NCBI RefSeq assembly: GCF_052119585.1
Contig: NZ_JBGQOJ010000006.1
Coordinates: 1 to 64,000 of the forward strand
Direction of reading: 5' to 3'
From: JBGQOJ01 sp052119585
Lineage (GTDB): Bacteria; Pseudomonadota; Alphaproteobacteria; Rhodobacterales; Rhodobacteraceae
DNA: 64,000 nt
Shown here: piece after piece, positions 1-8,690 of the stretch
How positions within the stretch are numbered: the stretch's first letter is position 1
Layout: every line of letters begins with the position of its first letter
Position numbers and translations under genes: made by a program
The notes under the pieces: model-generated
What the model was told of the DNA's origin: nothing
The model's database searches: none
Seen by the model: the letters and a program-made list of their open reading frames with translations, nothing else

Positions 1-56
1 TTCGCATCCAGGCTCGCGTAACGATCCGAGAGATCAAAAAAACCCATCTGCGCCAT
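1..56 (-). CDS. IS5-family transposase, N-terminal fragment (cut by window edge)
   Basis: On the minus strand from the ATG at 54-56 the frame reads MAQMGFFDLSDRYASLDA and then leaves the window. The GFFDL.DRYASLD pattern at the extreme N-terminus is typical of IS5/IS4-group DDE transposases. Eighteen residues are too few to name the subgroup or to say whether the element is intact. Confidence 0.5.
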   Translation of the reverse strand, partial: MAQMGFFDLSDRYASLDA

Positions 57-133
57 GACAACCAGCCTCCATCTCACACTGGCCCAATGTCTACACCGCC
101 GTCAGATCAGGCGCAATTTTTAGAGGTGCCCGG
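1..133 (-). mobile_element. IS5-like insertion sequence, one end only
   Basis: The left edge carries the first codons of an IS5-type transposase on the minus strand. About 75 bases upstream of that start, the minus strand reads GGGCACCTCTAAAAATTGCG (about 114-133), which looks like the terminal inverted repeat of this kind of element. The outer boundary near 133 is inferred from this resemblance. The other end and any target duplication lie outside the window, so neither could be checked. Confidence 0.5.
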
Positions 134-139
134 ATGATT

Positions 140-184
140 TCTTATACTTTGTTCTAAAAATACTCTCGCGCGAAGCGCAAAAAA
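140..184 (-). repeat. Post-gene hairpin repeat, copy A
   Basis: Read on the minus strand this is a mini-hairpin GCGC-TTC-GCGC (68 to 78 plus 100, i.e. 168-178), then GAGAGTATTTTTA and an AACAAAGTATAAGAA tail. It starts immediately after the stop codon of the flavoprotein gene and is on that gene's strand. It belongs to the same family as the copies at 11151, 26393, 47964, 51293, 51344 and 60259. Confidence 0.6.
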
Positions 185-185
185 G

Positions 186-1559
186 TCAGTTGGTCCTGAC
201 CATTTTTCCGGGGTTCATGATGCCTGTCGGGTCCAGCGTGCGCTTGATGTCCGACATGACCTCCCAGGCGGGGCCGTGCTCTGCCTCCATATAGCTCAGT
301 TTCCCCATGCCGACGCCGTGTTCGCCTGTTACGGTTCCGCCCAGGGCAAGCGCGCGCAGGGCCATGCGGTGCGACAATGCTTTCGCCTCTGCCAGCTCTG
401 CCGCGTTGCCCTTTTTGATCAGGATCGTCGCATGGAAGTTGCCATCACCGACATGGCCAAGAATGGGGGCAGGGATGGTGCCTTTTTCGATGTCCTCGAT
501 GGTTTGTTCAACGGCTTCAGCCAATCGCGAGATGGGCACGCAGATGTCGGTGGCCATGGCGGTGCATCCCGGCCGCGAGGCGACGATGGCGTAGTAGGCA
601 TTGTGGCGCATTTTCCACAGCGCGTTGCGGTCTTCGACCTCGGACGACCATTTGAACGGGCTTCCTCCCATCTCGGCGACGATTTCGCCGAAGCGTTCGG
701 CCTGCTCCGCGACACCGGCGGGCGATCCGTGGAATTCGACCATCAGATGCGGCGCGTCCTGCATCTTTGCGCCCGAATAGGCGTTGAACGCGCGGGCGGT
801 GGCGGCGTCGACAAATTCGATCCGCGCCATTGGAATACCCATCTGGATCGTGGCGATCACGGTGTTGACCGCGTCGCTGATGGTGGCAAAGGAACAGATC
901 CCGGCTGAAACCGCCTCTGGTTGGCCGCGCAGGCGCAGGGTCAGTTCGGTGATCAGGCCAAGCGTGCCTTCGGACCCGACGAAAAGCGCGGTCAGGTCAT
1001 AGCCTGCGGCGGTCTTGCGCGCGCGGCTGCCGGTGCGGATCACACGCCCGTCGGACAGCACCACCTCCAGCGCCAGAACATTGTCGCGCATGGTGCCATA
1101 GCGCACGGCAGTCGTGCCGCTGGCCCGCGTCGAGGCCATACCGCCAAGCGAGGCGTTCGCACCGGGATCGACGGGAAAGAACAGGCCCGTGGCGCGCAGT
1201 TCACGGTTCAGATCCTCGCGGGTCAGGCCGGGCTGGATGCGAACATCCATATCCTCCAGATTGACCTCTAACACTTTGTTCATGCGTGTAAAATCAACGG
1301 TGACCCCGCCACGCACCGCCAAGGCGTGCCCTTCCAGAGAGGTGCCCGTGCCCCAGCCGACCACGGGGCAGTCATTGGCATGGCAGATCGCCATGATGCG
1401 GCTGACCTCCTCTGTGGTTTCGGGGTAGGCCACGGCATCGGGGGGCGCGTCGGCAAAATGAACCTCTGACCGGCCATGGATTTCAAGATCGGAAGCGGAA
1501 CGGCTTAAACGATCGCCCAGAACGGTATGTAATTCGGAAAGTGCAGTCTGGATTGTCAT
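186..1559 (-). CDS. FAD-binding oxidoreductase, GlcD / D-lactate dehydrogenase (cytochrome) type
   Basis: The 457-residue protein has the architecture of the VAO/PCMH flavoprotein family. An N-terminal FAD-binding domain (about 35-215) contains the PVVGWGTGTSLEGHA and DPGANASLGGMASTRASGT nucleotide-binding stretches. A C-terminal FAD-linked oxidase domain carries GHVGDGNFH and GEHGVGMGK, the metal and substrate-site motifs of D-2-hydroxyacid dehydrogenases. It probably oxidises D-lactate, glycolate or a related 2-hydroxyacid and passes electrons to the respiratory chain. The gene stands alone, with no glcE/glcF beside it, which favours the single-subunit D-lactate dehydrogenase form over the three-subunit glycolate oxidase. 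The substrate is inferred. The start is the ATG at 1557-1559. Confidence 0.85.
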   Translation of the reverse strand: MTIQTALSELHTVLGDRLSRSASDLEIHGRSEVHFADAPPDAVAYPETTEEVSRIMAICHANDCPVVGWGTGTSLEGHALAVRGGVTVDFTRMNKVLEVNLEDMDVRIQPGLTREDLNRELRATGLFFPVDPGANASLGGMASTRASGTTAVRYGTMRDNVLALEVVLSDGRVIRTGSRARKTAAGYDLTALFVGSEGTLGLITELTLRLRGQPEAVSAGICSFATISDAVNTVIATIQMGIPMARIEFVDAATARAFNAYSGAKMQDAPHLMVEFHGSPAGVAEQAERFGEIVAEMGGSPFKWSSEVEDRNALWKMRHNAYYAIVASRPGCTAMATDICVPISRLAEAVEQTIEDIEKGTIPAPILGHVGDGNFHATILIKKGNAAELAEAKALSHRMALRALALGGTVTGEHGVGMGKLSYMEAEHGPAWEVMSDIKRTLDPTGIMNPGKMVRTN

Positions 1560-1687
1560 ACCTTTGTTCCCTTGGTGCCAACACTCGGAAGACTAGGCCA
1601 AGCGGGCACTCTGGGAAAGCCCGAAGCGGTGCCGCCCGATCCTTTGGCGACGTTGCTTTGACGCATTTTTCTGACGCGGCCTAAGGC

Positions 1688-2251
1688 TCAGGTGCCACAA
1701 GGGTAGGCGTAGTGGGTTTGGTCACGACCGGGTGGGACCAGTTCCAGATGGTCGATCGCAGCCCCGTAGCTGACCATGGTCACCGCCAGATGGTTGATGT
1801 CTTCGCCGTTCAGAAATACCTTCTGACCAATGATCCTGTAGGTCACCTGATGTTGGGTCTTGATTCCGTCGCGGGCGAATTCCACCAGACCTTGCTCGAA
1901 CACGATAGGGTCCTTGCAATCGGCAAAGACGGTTCCCGAGGCGATGCGCTGTGGGGCCGGTTTCATCGTCCAGCGCCCGACCAGAAAAGGCGGAGCGGCG
2001 ATCTTGTCCGTATAATACCCTTCGAGCAGGCGGAATGTGTCGACGTATTCCGCAAAGCCATCGCTTTTTCGCAGGTTGTCCAGATACAGGTCCGGGTTCG
2101 TGCGCCGCAGGTCTTCGAAATAGGATTGGGCACGGTCATTCTGTAGCGACAGAAACAGGAAATAGACCGCTCCGAAAACCGAGGCTGCCAGCAGGATCTT
2201 GATCGTATCGCGGCGAAGGTGCAGACGGCGGCGTTCCGCGCGTACAGGCAT
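1688..2251 (-). CDS. Small single-pass membrane protein, unknown function
   Basis: This 187-residue protein has a basic N-terminus (VRAERRRLHLRRD), one hydrophobic segment at about 18-36 (IKILLAASVFGAVYFLFLS) and a roughly 150-residue, presumably periplasmic, domain with two cysteines (FADCKDP and the C-terminal YPCGT). The extramembrane part contains an SDGF..YVDTFRLLEGYY stretch. I do not recognise the family. It lies between two genes of unrelated role, with about 130 bases on the left and 180 on the right, and is likely its own transcription unit. Confidence 0.7.
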   Translation of the reverse strand: MPVRAERRRLHLRRDTIKILLAASVFGAVYFLFLSLQNDRAQSYFEDLRRTNPDLYLDNLRKSDGFAEYVDTFRLLEGYYTDKIAAPPFLVGRWTMKPAPQRIASGTVFADCKDPIVFEQGLVEFARDGIKTQHQVTYRIIGQKVFLNGEDINHLAVTMVSYGAAIDHLELVPPGRDQTHYAYPCGT

Positions 2252-2435
2252 ATGATCGTCCTTTCAGTTCAGGCCAGACGGCGAATTCGAAGGGGGTTGA
2301 CCTGTTTGCATCTCAATTGACAAAAGAGTAGGCCGAACGCAACAGTCGAATCCGGCTGCCAGCTCAACGATAACGTCCAAAGCGCGCTTTTTCAGCGACT
2401 TGTGGGCGTATCCCAAGGATCGGGACGTCTCGCGG

Positions 2436-4190
2436 ATGACAAAGACCAGCACAGTCGACAACCGGCAAGCCTCTGCAATCACATTGGCGCTTCTGTCCGT
2501 CGCGGTCGGGGTTGTGACCGGCCTTGGGGCGATCCTTTTGCGGATGCTGATTTCGGTTATTCACAACATCTTCTTTCTTGGCGAATTCTCGCTGCACTAT
2601 GATGCCAACATCGCGACAGAGCCCGGCCCCTATGGGCCATTCGTCATTCTGGCGCCGGTCATCGGTGGCCTGATCGTGGTCTTTCTGGTCAAGCGCTATG
2701 CGCCAGAGGCGAAGGGCCATGGTGTGCCCGAGGTGATGGACGCGATTTATTACAAAGGCGGAAAGATCCGGCCAGCGGTCGTGGTCATCAAATCGCTGGC
2801 CTCGGCCTTGTCCATCGGATCAGGGGCGTCGGTGGGCCGCGAGGGACCGATCATCCAGATCGGGTCCGGGATCGGGTCGGTTCTGGGGCAGTATTTCAAC
2901 CTTAGAACATGGCAGGTCATCACGCTTGTGGCCGCAGGCGCAGGCGCGGGGATCGCGGCGACGTTCAACACCCCGTTGGGCGCTGTGCTGTTTGCCATTG
3001 AACTGATGCTGCCGGAATTCAGCGCCCGCACCCTTTTGCCCGTGGTTCTGGCCACCGGCACGGCAACCTATATGGGGCGGCTGGCCTTCGGGATCGAACC
3101 CGCCTTTCTGGTCGCGGCCTACCAGCGGCCAGAGCTGTTCGTGCCGTTGTCGGTCGATATGCTGCCGCTTTATGTGCTGTTCGGCCTGATTGCCGGCGGC
3201 GCCGCCACCATTTTCGTCAAGGTGCTTTACGGCACCGAGGATCTGTTCAACCGGATCAAGGTGAACGACTACATCAAGAACATCGTCGCCATGACCACGC
3301 TGGGCGTGATGTTCTATGTGCTGATGCAAACGACGGGAATGTATCACACCGCAGGCGTCGGTTATGCCACAATCGAGGCGATCCTGACCGGCCAGATCAG
3401 TGCGCCGGGCTTCCTGCTGCTGCTGTTCTTTCTTAAAATGGCGGCAACCTCTATCAGCCTTGCAGGCGGGTCTTCGGGCGGGGTGTTCTCGCCCTCGCTG
3501 TTTCTGGGCGCGGCCCTTGGCGGCACCTTCGGTGCGCTTCTGGATATGGCCTTTCCTTATCTTGGCTTCAGTTCTGTCACCTTTGCCCTGATCGGCATGG
3601 CGGCGATCGTCGGCGGATCAACGGGCGCGGCGATGACCTCTATCATGATGCTGTTCGAGATGACCGGGGATTATTCCATCACCCTGGCCGCCATCGTTGC
3701 GGTGGTCTGTGCTGTCGGGGTGCGCAGCGGGCTTTCGCCGCAGGACATCTACACGACCAAGCTGGCACGCCGTGGGCATCATATTCCGCGCGACCGCAGA
3801 TCGCATATGTTTGCGATCCGCATGGCGCGCGAAGTGATGGAACCGGTTGCAGGGATATTCGCCAAGGAAGACCTGCCGCAGTCCGTATCCATGTCGCCGG
3901 TGCAAGAGGGCGCGCGCAGTTTCGCGCTGGTCACCGAAGGGCGGTTTATCGTCGGGATCGTGCCGGTTGACCCCGCGCATCCGGGCCGGGTGATCGGGCC
4001 GCTGATCGGGCCGGTCGGGGTGGTGCGCGAAACCTCGTTCCTGCAATCCGCGATGACGCATATGGTCGACCGTGGTCATGCGGCGGTTGTCGTCTCGCCG
4101 GATCGGCGCATTCCGCGGCCCGAGAATGTGTTGGGGGTTTTGACCCGCGATACCATCGCAGAGGCCGTGATGCGCGACTATCGCACATAA
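2436..4190 (+). CDS. ClC-family chloride channel/antiporter
   Basis: The 584-residue polytopic membrane protein carries the ClC signatures GSGASVGREGP (external gating glutamate kept), a GHGVPEV segment and GGSSGGVFSPSLFLGA. A soluble C-terminal part of about 120 residues resembles a CBS-type regulatory region. It moves chloride or another small anion across the inner membrane. Two residues differ from the Escherichia coli exchanger. The proton glutamate position reads AIELML, with Leu where E203 sits, and the central serine position reads GHGVP instead of GSGIP. Coupled proton antiport is therefore uncertain. I chose the ATG at 2436; a TTG 36 bases upstream is possible but has no better ribosome-binding site. 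A strong hairpin follows the stop. Confidence 0.9.
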   Translation: MTKTSTVDNRQASAITLALLSVAVGVVTGLGAILLRMLISVIHNIFFLGEFSLHYDANIATEPGPYGPFVILAPVIGGLIVVFLVKRYAPEAKGHGVPEVMDAIYYKGGKIRPAVVVIKSLASALSIGSGASVGREGPIIQIGSGIGSVLGQYFNLRTWQVITLVAAGAGAGIAATFNTPLGAVLFAIELMLPEFSARTLLPVVLATGTATYMGRLAFGIEPAFLVAAYQRPELFVPLSVDMLPLYVLFGLIAGGAATIFVKVLYGTEDLFNRIKVNDYIKNIVAMTTLGVMFYVLMQTTGMYHTAGVGYATIEAILTGQISAPGFLLLLFFLKMAATSISLAGGSSGGVFSPSLFLGAALGGTFGALLDMAFPYLGFSSVTFALIGMAAIVGGSTGAAMTSIMMLFEMTGDYSITLAAIVAVVCAVGVRSGLSPQDIYTTKLARRGHHIPRDRRSHMFAIRMAREVMEPVAGIFAKEDLPQSVSMSPVQEGARSFALVTEGRFIVGIVPVDPAHPGRVIGPLIGPVGVVRETSFLQSAMTHMVDRGHAAVVVSPDRRIPRPENVLGVLTRDTIAEAVMRDYRT

Positions 4191-4197
4191 GTCGTGC

Positions 4198-4235
4198 CGC
4201 AGCGGCCTGAAGGTCTGGCCGCTGCGCACTGTTTT
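4198..4235 (+). terminator. Terminator after the ClC gene
   Basis: CGCAGCGGCC (4198-4207) pairs with GGCCGCTGCG (4217-4226) across a nine-base loop, and a CACTGTTTTCT tract follows. The hairpin lies between two convergent genes and can serve both. Confidence 0.75.
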
Positions 4236-4242
4236 CTGAACC

Positions 4243-4584
4243 TCATACGCTTTCGACGGTGACCTTGTCCGGGTAGAACGCCAGATAGTCCGCAATCGCC
4301 TCGGCGCTGTCCCGGGGCGTCTCGTAGGACCATGCTGCGTCGCGAATCGTGGTGGATTTGGTGACGATCGAGAAATAGCTTGCCGTGCCCTTGTGAGGGC
4401 ATGTGCTGGTCGTGTCGGATGTATCAAGGAAAGCCATCGCGATGTCGGTGCGGGGGAAATAAATGACAGGCTCGCTGTCGCCTTCGGTCAGTTCCAGCGC
4501 GTCGCTGGATTCGCCCAGTATGGCGCCGCCAGCGCGAACAACCCAGCTGCTTTCGGACTTACGGATTTTAATTGTGTCAGACAT
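4243..4584 (-). CDS. DUF427 domain protein
   Basis: The 113-residue protein has the DUF427 pattern: VRAGG.ILGES.DAL.L......VIYFPR.DI, then CPHKGTASYFSI, and a C-terminal AWSYETP...A..I..YLAFYPDKV. DUF427 proteins are small beta-rich proteins of unknown biochemical role. The start is fixed by the ATG at 4582-4584, preceded by a strong GAGGGGG ribosome-binding site. Reading further upstream in frame would give a 41-residue extension without family similarity, so I excluded it. Confidence 0.85.
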   Translation of the reverse strand: MSDTIKIRKSESSWVVRAGGAILGESSDALELTEGDSEPVIYFPRTDIAMAFLDTSDTTSTCPHKGTASYFSIVTKSTTIRDAAWSYETPRDSAEAIADYLAFYPDKVTVESV

Positions 4585-4636
4585 GTTTTTCCCCCTCGTT
4601 TCAGCCGCAATAGCCCCGGAGCATGACAGTTTAATG

Positions 4637-6433
4637 TCAGATGGGGGCTGTTGCGGCGGCAAGCCATACGCGCGCGGATGCGCTGACGCGTGGCGAAATC
4701 TTTTCAAATGTTGCGGCGTGGTAGGCGTTCAGCCATTCCCGTTCCGCCGCTGACAGCACCATAGCGTCAATCAGCCGCCTGTCGATGGGAACATAGGTAA
4801 GTGTGACAAAAGACAGCATCTTTCGCGCATCACCTTGCGGCAGGTCGGGGGCGGGTTGCACCACGATCAGGTTCTCGATGCGGATGCCGAAGGCGCCCTC
4901 GCGGTAGTAGCCTGGCTCGTTCGACAGGATCATGCCGGATTCCAGCGGCGTGTCTGAAACACGGCTGATCCGCTGCGGGCCCTCATGGACCGACAGGAAC
5001 ACCCCCACGCCGTGCCCGGTGCCATGGTCATAGTCCTGTCCGGCCTGCCAAAGCGGCATCCGCGCCAGGGCATCCAGATCGCGCCCGGCAAGCCCCAAGG
5101 GCCAGCGCGCGCGGCTTATGGCAATCATCCCCTGAAGAACGCGGGTAAAGCAGGCGCGGTGGTCGTCGGACGGGGGGCCGATCGGCACCGTGCGGGTGAT
5201 GTCGGTGGTGCCGTCGATATATTGCCCGCCGCTGTCCACCAGCAACAGGTCGCCCGTTGCAATCTGGCGGTTGGTGTCCTCGGTCACGCGGTAATGCACG
5301 ATGGCGCCATGCGGGCCGGTGCCGCAGATGGTGTCAAAGCTGATACCCCGCAGGGCATTGGTGGCGCGGCGAAACCCTTCTAGCGCCCGTACGACGTCGA
5401 TTTCCGTCAGCGAACCGGACGGCGCGTTTTCATCAAGCCAGCACAGGAATTCTACCATGGCGGCGCCGTCGCGCAAATGTGCCACAGTTGTCGCGGCGAT
5501 CTCTGCTTCGGTTTTGCACGCCTTGGGCAGGATGCAGGGATCGTCGGCATAGTGCAGTTTGATGCCTGCGTCGGCCAGCAGGGTGGACACGGCATAGGGG
5601 GCGGTTTTGCGGTCGACACGCACGGGGCCGGACAGCGCCAGAAGGGCCGCGTCGAAGGCGGACCAGTCCAGAACTTCGATCTGCGGATCAAGCGGCAGCT
5701 CTGCCAGCTTGGCCCGATCGGTGAACAGGGTCACGCGGGCATCATCGTGCAGCAGCGCAAAGGCCTGTGCCACGGGAAGCGATGGCAGGTCGGTGCCACG
5801 GATATTCAGCAGCCAGGCGATACTGTCGGGCAGGGTCAGCACGGCGGCACGCTGGTCGGCCTTTGTCAGCCGCGCGGCACAGTCGGCACGTTTCTCGGCG
5901 CTGGTTTTCCCGGCGAGTTCCACCGGATAGGCGGTGATCTTGCCCTGCGGCGGGGCGGGGCGATCGGCCCAGATCCGGTCCACCAGGTTTTCGGTGGCGA
6001 TCAGCGTGATCTTTGTGTGCTCCAGCCCCGCGCGCAATTTTCCGATCTCGTCTGCCGTGTGCAGCCAGGCATCGAACCCGATAATTCCGCCATGGGGCAG
6101 TGCGTCTTGCAGCCAGTCGGCCAGTTTGGTTTCGGGCCACGGCACCGGCGTGAACACATCGGGCGACACCTGCGCCTTGACCTGCACACGGTAGCGCCCG
6201 TCGATGAACACGCCAGCGCGATCCCGCAACGCGGCGCAAAAGCCCGCCGATCCGGTAAAGCCGGTCAGCCATGCCAGCCGCGCGTCGCAATCGGCGACAT
6301 ATTCCCCCTGATGCCGGTCGGCACGGGGAATCAGGAACCCGTCCAAGCCATCGCGCACCAGTTCACGGCGCAACGCGGCAAGGCGCGGCAGGCCATCTTC
6401 GGGGCGGGTGGCGGCGGTGAAGGTCTGGAACAT
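4637..6433 (-). CDS. M24 family metallopeptidase, aminopeptidase P type
   Basis: This cytosolic Xaa-Pro aminopeptidase-like enzyme of 598 residues has two creatinase-like N-terminal domains (about 1-300) and a C-terminal M24 pita-bread domain. The dinuclear metal ligands are visible in order: VDSGGQYIDGTTDITR (two Asp), HGTGHGVG (His), ILSNEPGYY (Glu) and GIRIENL (Glu). The length matches the long three-domain aminopeptidase P forms (about 600-620 residues) rather than E. coli PepP (about 440). The start ATG overlaps the cobT stop by one base (TAATG), so it is translationally coupled to cobT, although a link to cobalamin synthesis is not obvious. Confidence 0.9.
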   Translation of the reverse strand: MFQTFTAATRPEDGLPRLAALRRELVRDGLDGFLIPRADRHQGEYVADCDARLAWLTGFTGSAGFCAALRDRAGVFIDGRYRVQVKAQVSPDVFTPVPWPETKLADWLQDALPHGGIIGFDAWLHTADEIGKLRAGLEHTKITLIATENLVDRIWADRPAPPQGKITAYPVELAGKTSAEKRADCAARLTKADQRAAVLTLPDSIAWLLNIRGTDLPSLPVAQAFALLHDDARVTLFTDRAKLAELPLDPQIEVLDWSAFDAALLALSGPVRVDRKTAPYAVSTLLADAGIKLHYADDPCILPKACKTEAEIAATTVAHLRDGAAMVEFLCWLDENAPSGSLTEIDVVRALEGFRRATNALRGISFDTICGTGPHGAIVHYRVTEDTNRQIATGDLLLVDSGGQYIDGTTDITRTVPIGPPSDDHRACFTRVLQGMIAISRARWPLGLAGRDLDALARMPLWQAGQDYDHGTGHGVGVFLSVHEGPQRISRVSDTPLESGMILSNEPGYYREGAFGIRIENLIVVQPAPDLPQGDARKMLSFVTLTYVPIDRRLIDAMVLSAAEREWLNAYHAATFEKISPRVSASARVWLAAATAPI

Positions 6434-8304
6434 TATCCGGCCTTTTTCATGCCCAGAACGCGGGCGCGTTTGCGCGGATCGCTGTCGAACAGACCGGCCA
6501 GCTGCTCGGTCATCGCACCGGCCAGTTGTTCGACATCGGTGATGGTCACGGCGCGAGTATAGTAGCGGGTCACATCATGGCCGATGCCGATCGCGATCAG
6601 TTCCACCGCGCGGCGCTTTTCGACCATGGCGATCACGTCGCGCAGGTGCTTTTCCAGATAATTCGCGGGGTTGACCGACAGGGTGCTGTCATCGACCGGC
6701 GCGCCATCGGAAATCACCATCAGGATCTTGCGCGACTCGGGCCGCCCGACCATGCGCCGGTGCGCCCATTCCAGCGCCTCGCCGTCGATGTTTTCCTTCA
6801 GCAGTCCCTCTTTCATCATCAGTCCCAGATTGGGCCGCGCGCGACGCCACGGGGCATCGGCGGATTTATAGATGATGTGGCGCAGATCGTTCAGGCGGCC
6901 GGGCTGTTGCGGGCGCCCCTCTGACAGCCACTGCTCTCGCGATTGGCCGCCTTTCCAGGCACGGGTGGTAAAGCCCAGGATTTCGACCTTGACCTGACAG
7001 CGTTCCAGCGTGCGGGCCAGAACATCGGCGCAGATCGCGGCGATGCTGATCGGGCGGCCGCGCATCGAACCGGAGTTGTCGAGCAAAAGCGTCACGCAGG
7101 TATCGCGGAATTCGGTGTCCTTCTCGACCTTGAAGGACAGCGGCGTGGTCGGGTTGGCCACCACACGCGCCAGCCGACCCGCGTCAAGCGTGCCTTCCTC
7201 GAGGTCGAACTCCCATGCACGGTTCTGCTGCGCCTGAAGGCGGCGCTGCAACTTGTTGGCAAGGCGAGACACGGCCCCTTTCAGCGGCTCCAGCTGCTGG
7301 TCAAGATAGGCGCGCAGGCGTTCCAGTTCGGCGGGTTCGGCCAGATCCTCGGCCTTGATTTCCTCGTCGAAGGCGGCGTTGTAAACGGCGTAGTTCGGGT
7401 CGGCATCGGACACGGGGGCAGGGGCGGGCGGCTCCATCGGGGCTTCGCCATCCGGCATTTCCGCCTCGTCGCCCGACTCCATATCGGCCATGTCGTCCAT
7501 CGTGACGCTGGCTTGCTGCTGGTCCTGCTGCTGGTCTTGCGACTGCTCTGGAGAGGCTTCTGACTCCTCGCCGGAGTCGTCGTCGCCGGTGCTGTCCTGC
7601 TGCTCGTCCTCCTGGCTGGTCTCCTCCTCGCCGCCCTCTTCGTCGGGGTCTTGCGCGTCGGGGTCGTCGCCCAACTGGTCGCCGTAGCCAAGATCGCTGA
7701 TGATCTGGCGGGCAAAGCGGGCAAAGGCGGCCTGGTCGGTCAGGGTGTCTTGCAGGTTGTCCAGCGTTGCACCGGCCTGATTCTCGATAAACCCGCGCCA
7801 CAGGTTCATCACGTTCTGCGCACCGGCAGGCAGGTCGCGCCCCGTGGCAAGATGGCGGATCAGATACCCTGCGGCGGTGGCAAGCGGGGCCTGACTGGCC
7901 TCGGTGATCTGGGCATAGCCCTTGCGGTCGGCCTCGTGGCCGATCTTGGCGTCGATGTTGCCTGCGGTTCCCGGCATGGCGCGGGCGCCCACGGCCTCGC
8001 AGCGGGCGGTCTCCATCGCCTCGTAAAGGTCGCGCGCCATTTGCCCATCGGGCGCATAGCGGGCACCGGTCGCGTCGTTGTGGAACCGGTGGCGCAGCGC
8101 AAAGGCGTCGGCGGTTCCGCGTGCCAACAGAACCTCGGCGCGGGTCATACGGCGGCTGACCTGCGGCAGGCGCATGGTGTCGCCGGTCATGCCCGAAGGA
8201 TCGACCGAATAGCTGACCGTCATGTCAGGGTCGTTGGCCATGACCTTGGTGGCCTCGGCAAGGGCCTTTTTGAACGGATCGGCGGGGTTGTCGGATTGGG
8301 TCAT
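6433..8304 (-). CDS. cobT: Cobaltochelatase subunit CobT
   Basis: CobT is the large ring subunit of the aerobic ATP-dependent cobaltochelatase (CobN-CobS-CobT), which inserts Co2+ into hydrogenobyrinate a,c-diamide. The 623-residue protein has an N-terminal helical region, a very acidic, glutamine-rich linker at about 213-290 (runs of D/E/S/Q) and a C-terminal von Willebrand A domain whose MIDAS motif DNSGSMRG begins near residue 409. The start chosen is ATG 8302-8304, which shares ATGA with the stop of the preceding small gene. An upstream in-frame start would add 15 residues that do not look conserved. cobN is not in this window. Confidence 0.95.
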   Translation of the reverse strand: MTQSDNPADPFKKALAEATKVMANDPDMTVSYSVDPSGMTGDTMRLPQVSRRMTRAEVLLARGTADAFALRHRFHNDATGARYAPDGQMARDLYEAMETARCEAVGARAMPGTAGNIDAKIGHEADRKGYAQITEASQAPLATAAGYLIRHLATGRDLPAGAQNVMNLWRGFIENQAGATLDNLQDTLTDQAAFARFARQIISDLGYGDQLGDDPDAQDPDEEGGEEETSQEDEQQDSTGDDDSGEESEASPEQSQDQQQDQQQASVTMDDMADMESGDEAEMPDGEAPMEPPAPAPVSDADPNYAVYNAAFDEEIKAEDLAEPAELERLRAYLDQQLEPLKGAVSRLANKLQRRLQAQQNRAWEFDLEEGTLDAGRLARVVANPTTPLSFKVEKDTEFRDTCVTLLLDNSGSMRGRPISIAAICADVLARTLERCQVKVEILGFTTRAWKGGQSREQWLSEGRPQQPGRLNDLRHIIYKSADAPWRRARPNLGLMMKEGLLKENIDGEALEWAHRRMVGRPESRKILMVISDGAPVDDSTLSVNPANYLEKHLRDVIAMVEKRRAVELIAIGIGHDVTRYYTRAVTITDVEQLAGAMTEQLAGLFDSDPRKRARVLGMKKAG

Positions 8305-8690
8305 GGCTGTATCCGCGTCTCGGGTTGGGTCGCAGCGAAGTCGCTGCATATCTGGCTCAGGCTTTCGAACAGGTCCTGACTTTGTTTGTCGTGGCCATAG
8401 ATATAGGCCTCTATCATCAGCGCCATAAGGGGGCGTTGTTCCGCGACAAAGCTGTCTATGGCCGCTGCCGCGCCGTCGTTCAGGCGTATCGCGGTCCGGT
8501 AGAACCCGTCGGCGGTTGCATGGGCCTCGTCCTCTCCTTCAAGATAAGCCGAGGCCTTTGCATAGTCGCCATATCCATACCACAGGGCCGCGCATTGTGC
8601 TGCAGGGTAGAGCGCATCCTGCGTGGCCGCGACCCCGGGGGGGGCGGCCAGAACGCCCAAGGACAGGGCAACACAGGAGGCGCGAAACAT
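8301..8690 (-). CDS. Small exported protein coupled between cobS and cobT, unknown function
   Basis: The 129-residue protein begins with a signal peptide (MFRASCVALSLGVLAAPPGVAA) and continues as a helical domain with AAQCAALWYGYGDYAKASAY and an IYGHDKQSQDLFESLSQICSDFA segment containing two further cysteines. It has no family I can name. Its start overlaps the cobS stop by one base (TGATG) and its stop shares ATGA with the cobT start, so all three are translated together. A GTG three bases earlier is an alternative start. An exported protein between two cytoplasmic AAA+/VWA partners is unexpected. Confidence 0.75.
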   Translation of the reverse strand: MFRASCVALSLGVLAAPPGVAATQDALYPAAQCAALWYGYGDYAKASAYLEGEDEAHATADGFYRTAIRLNDGAAAAIDSFVAEQRPLMALMIEAYIYGHDKQSQDLFESLSQICSDFAATQPETRIQP

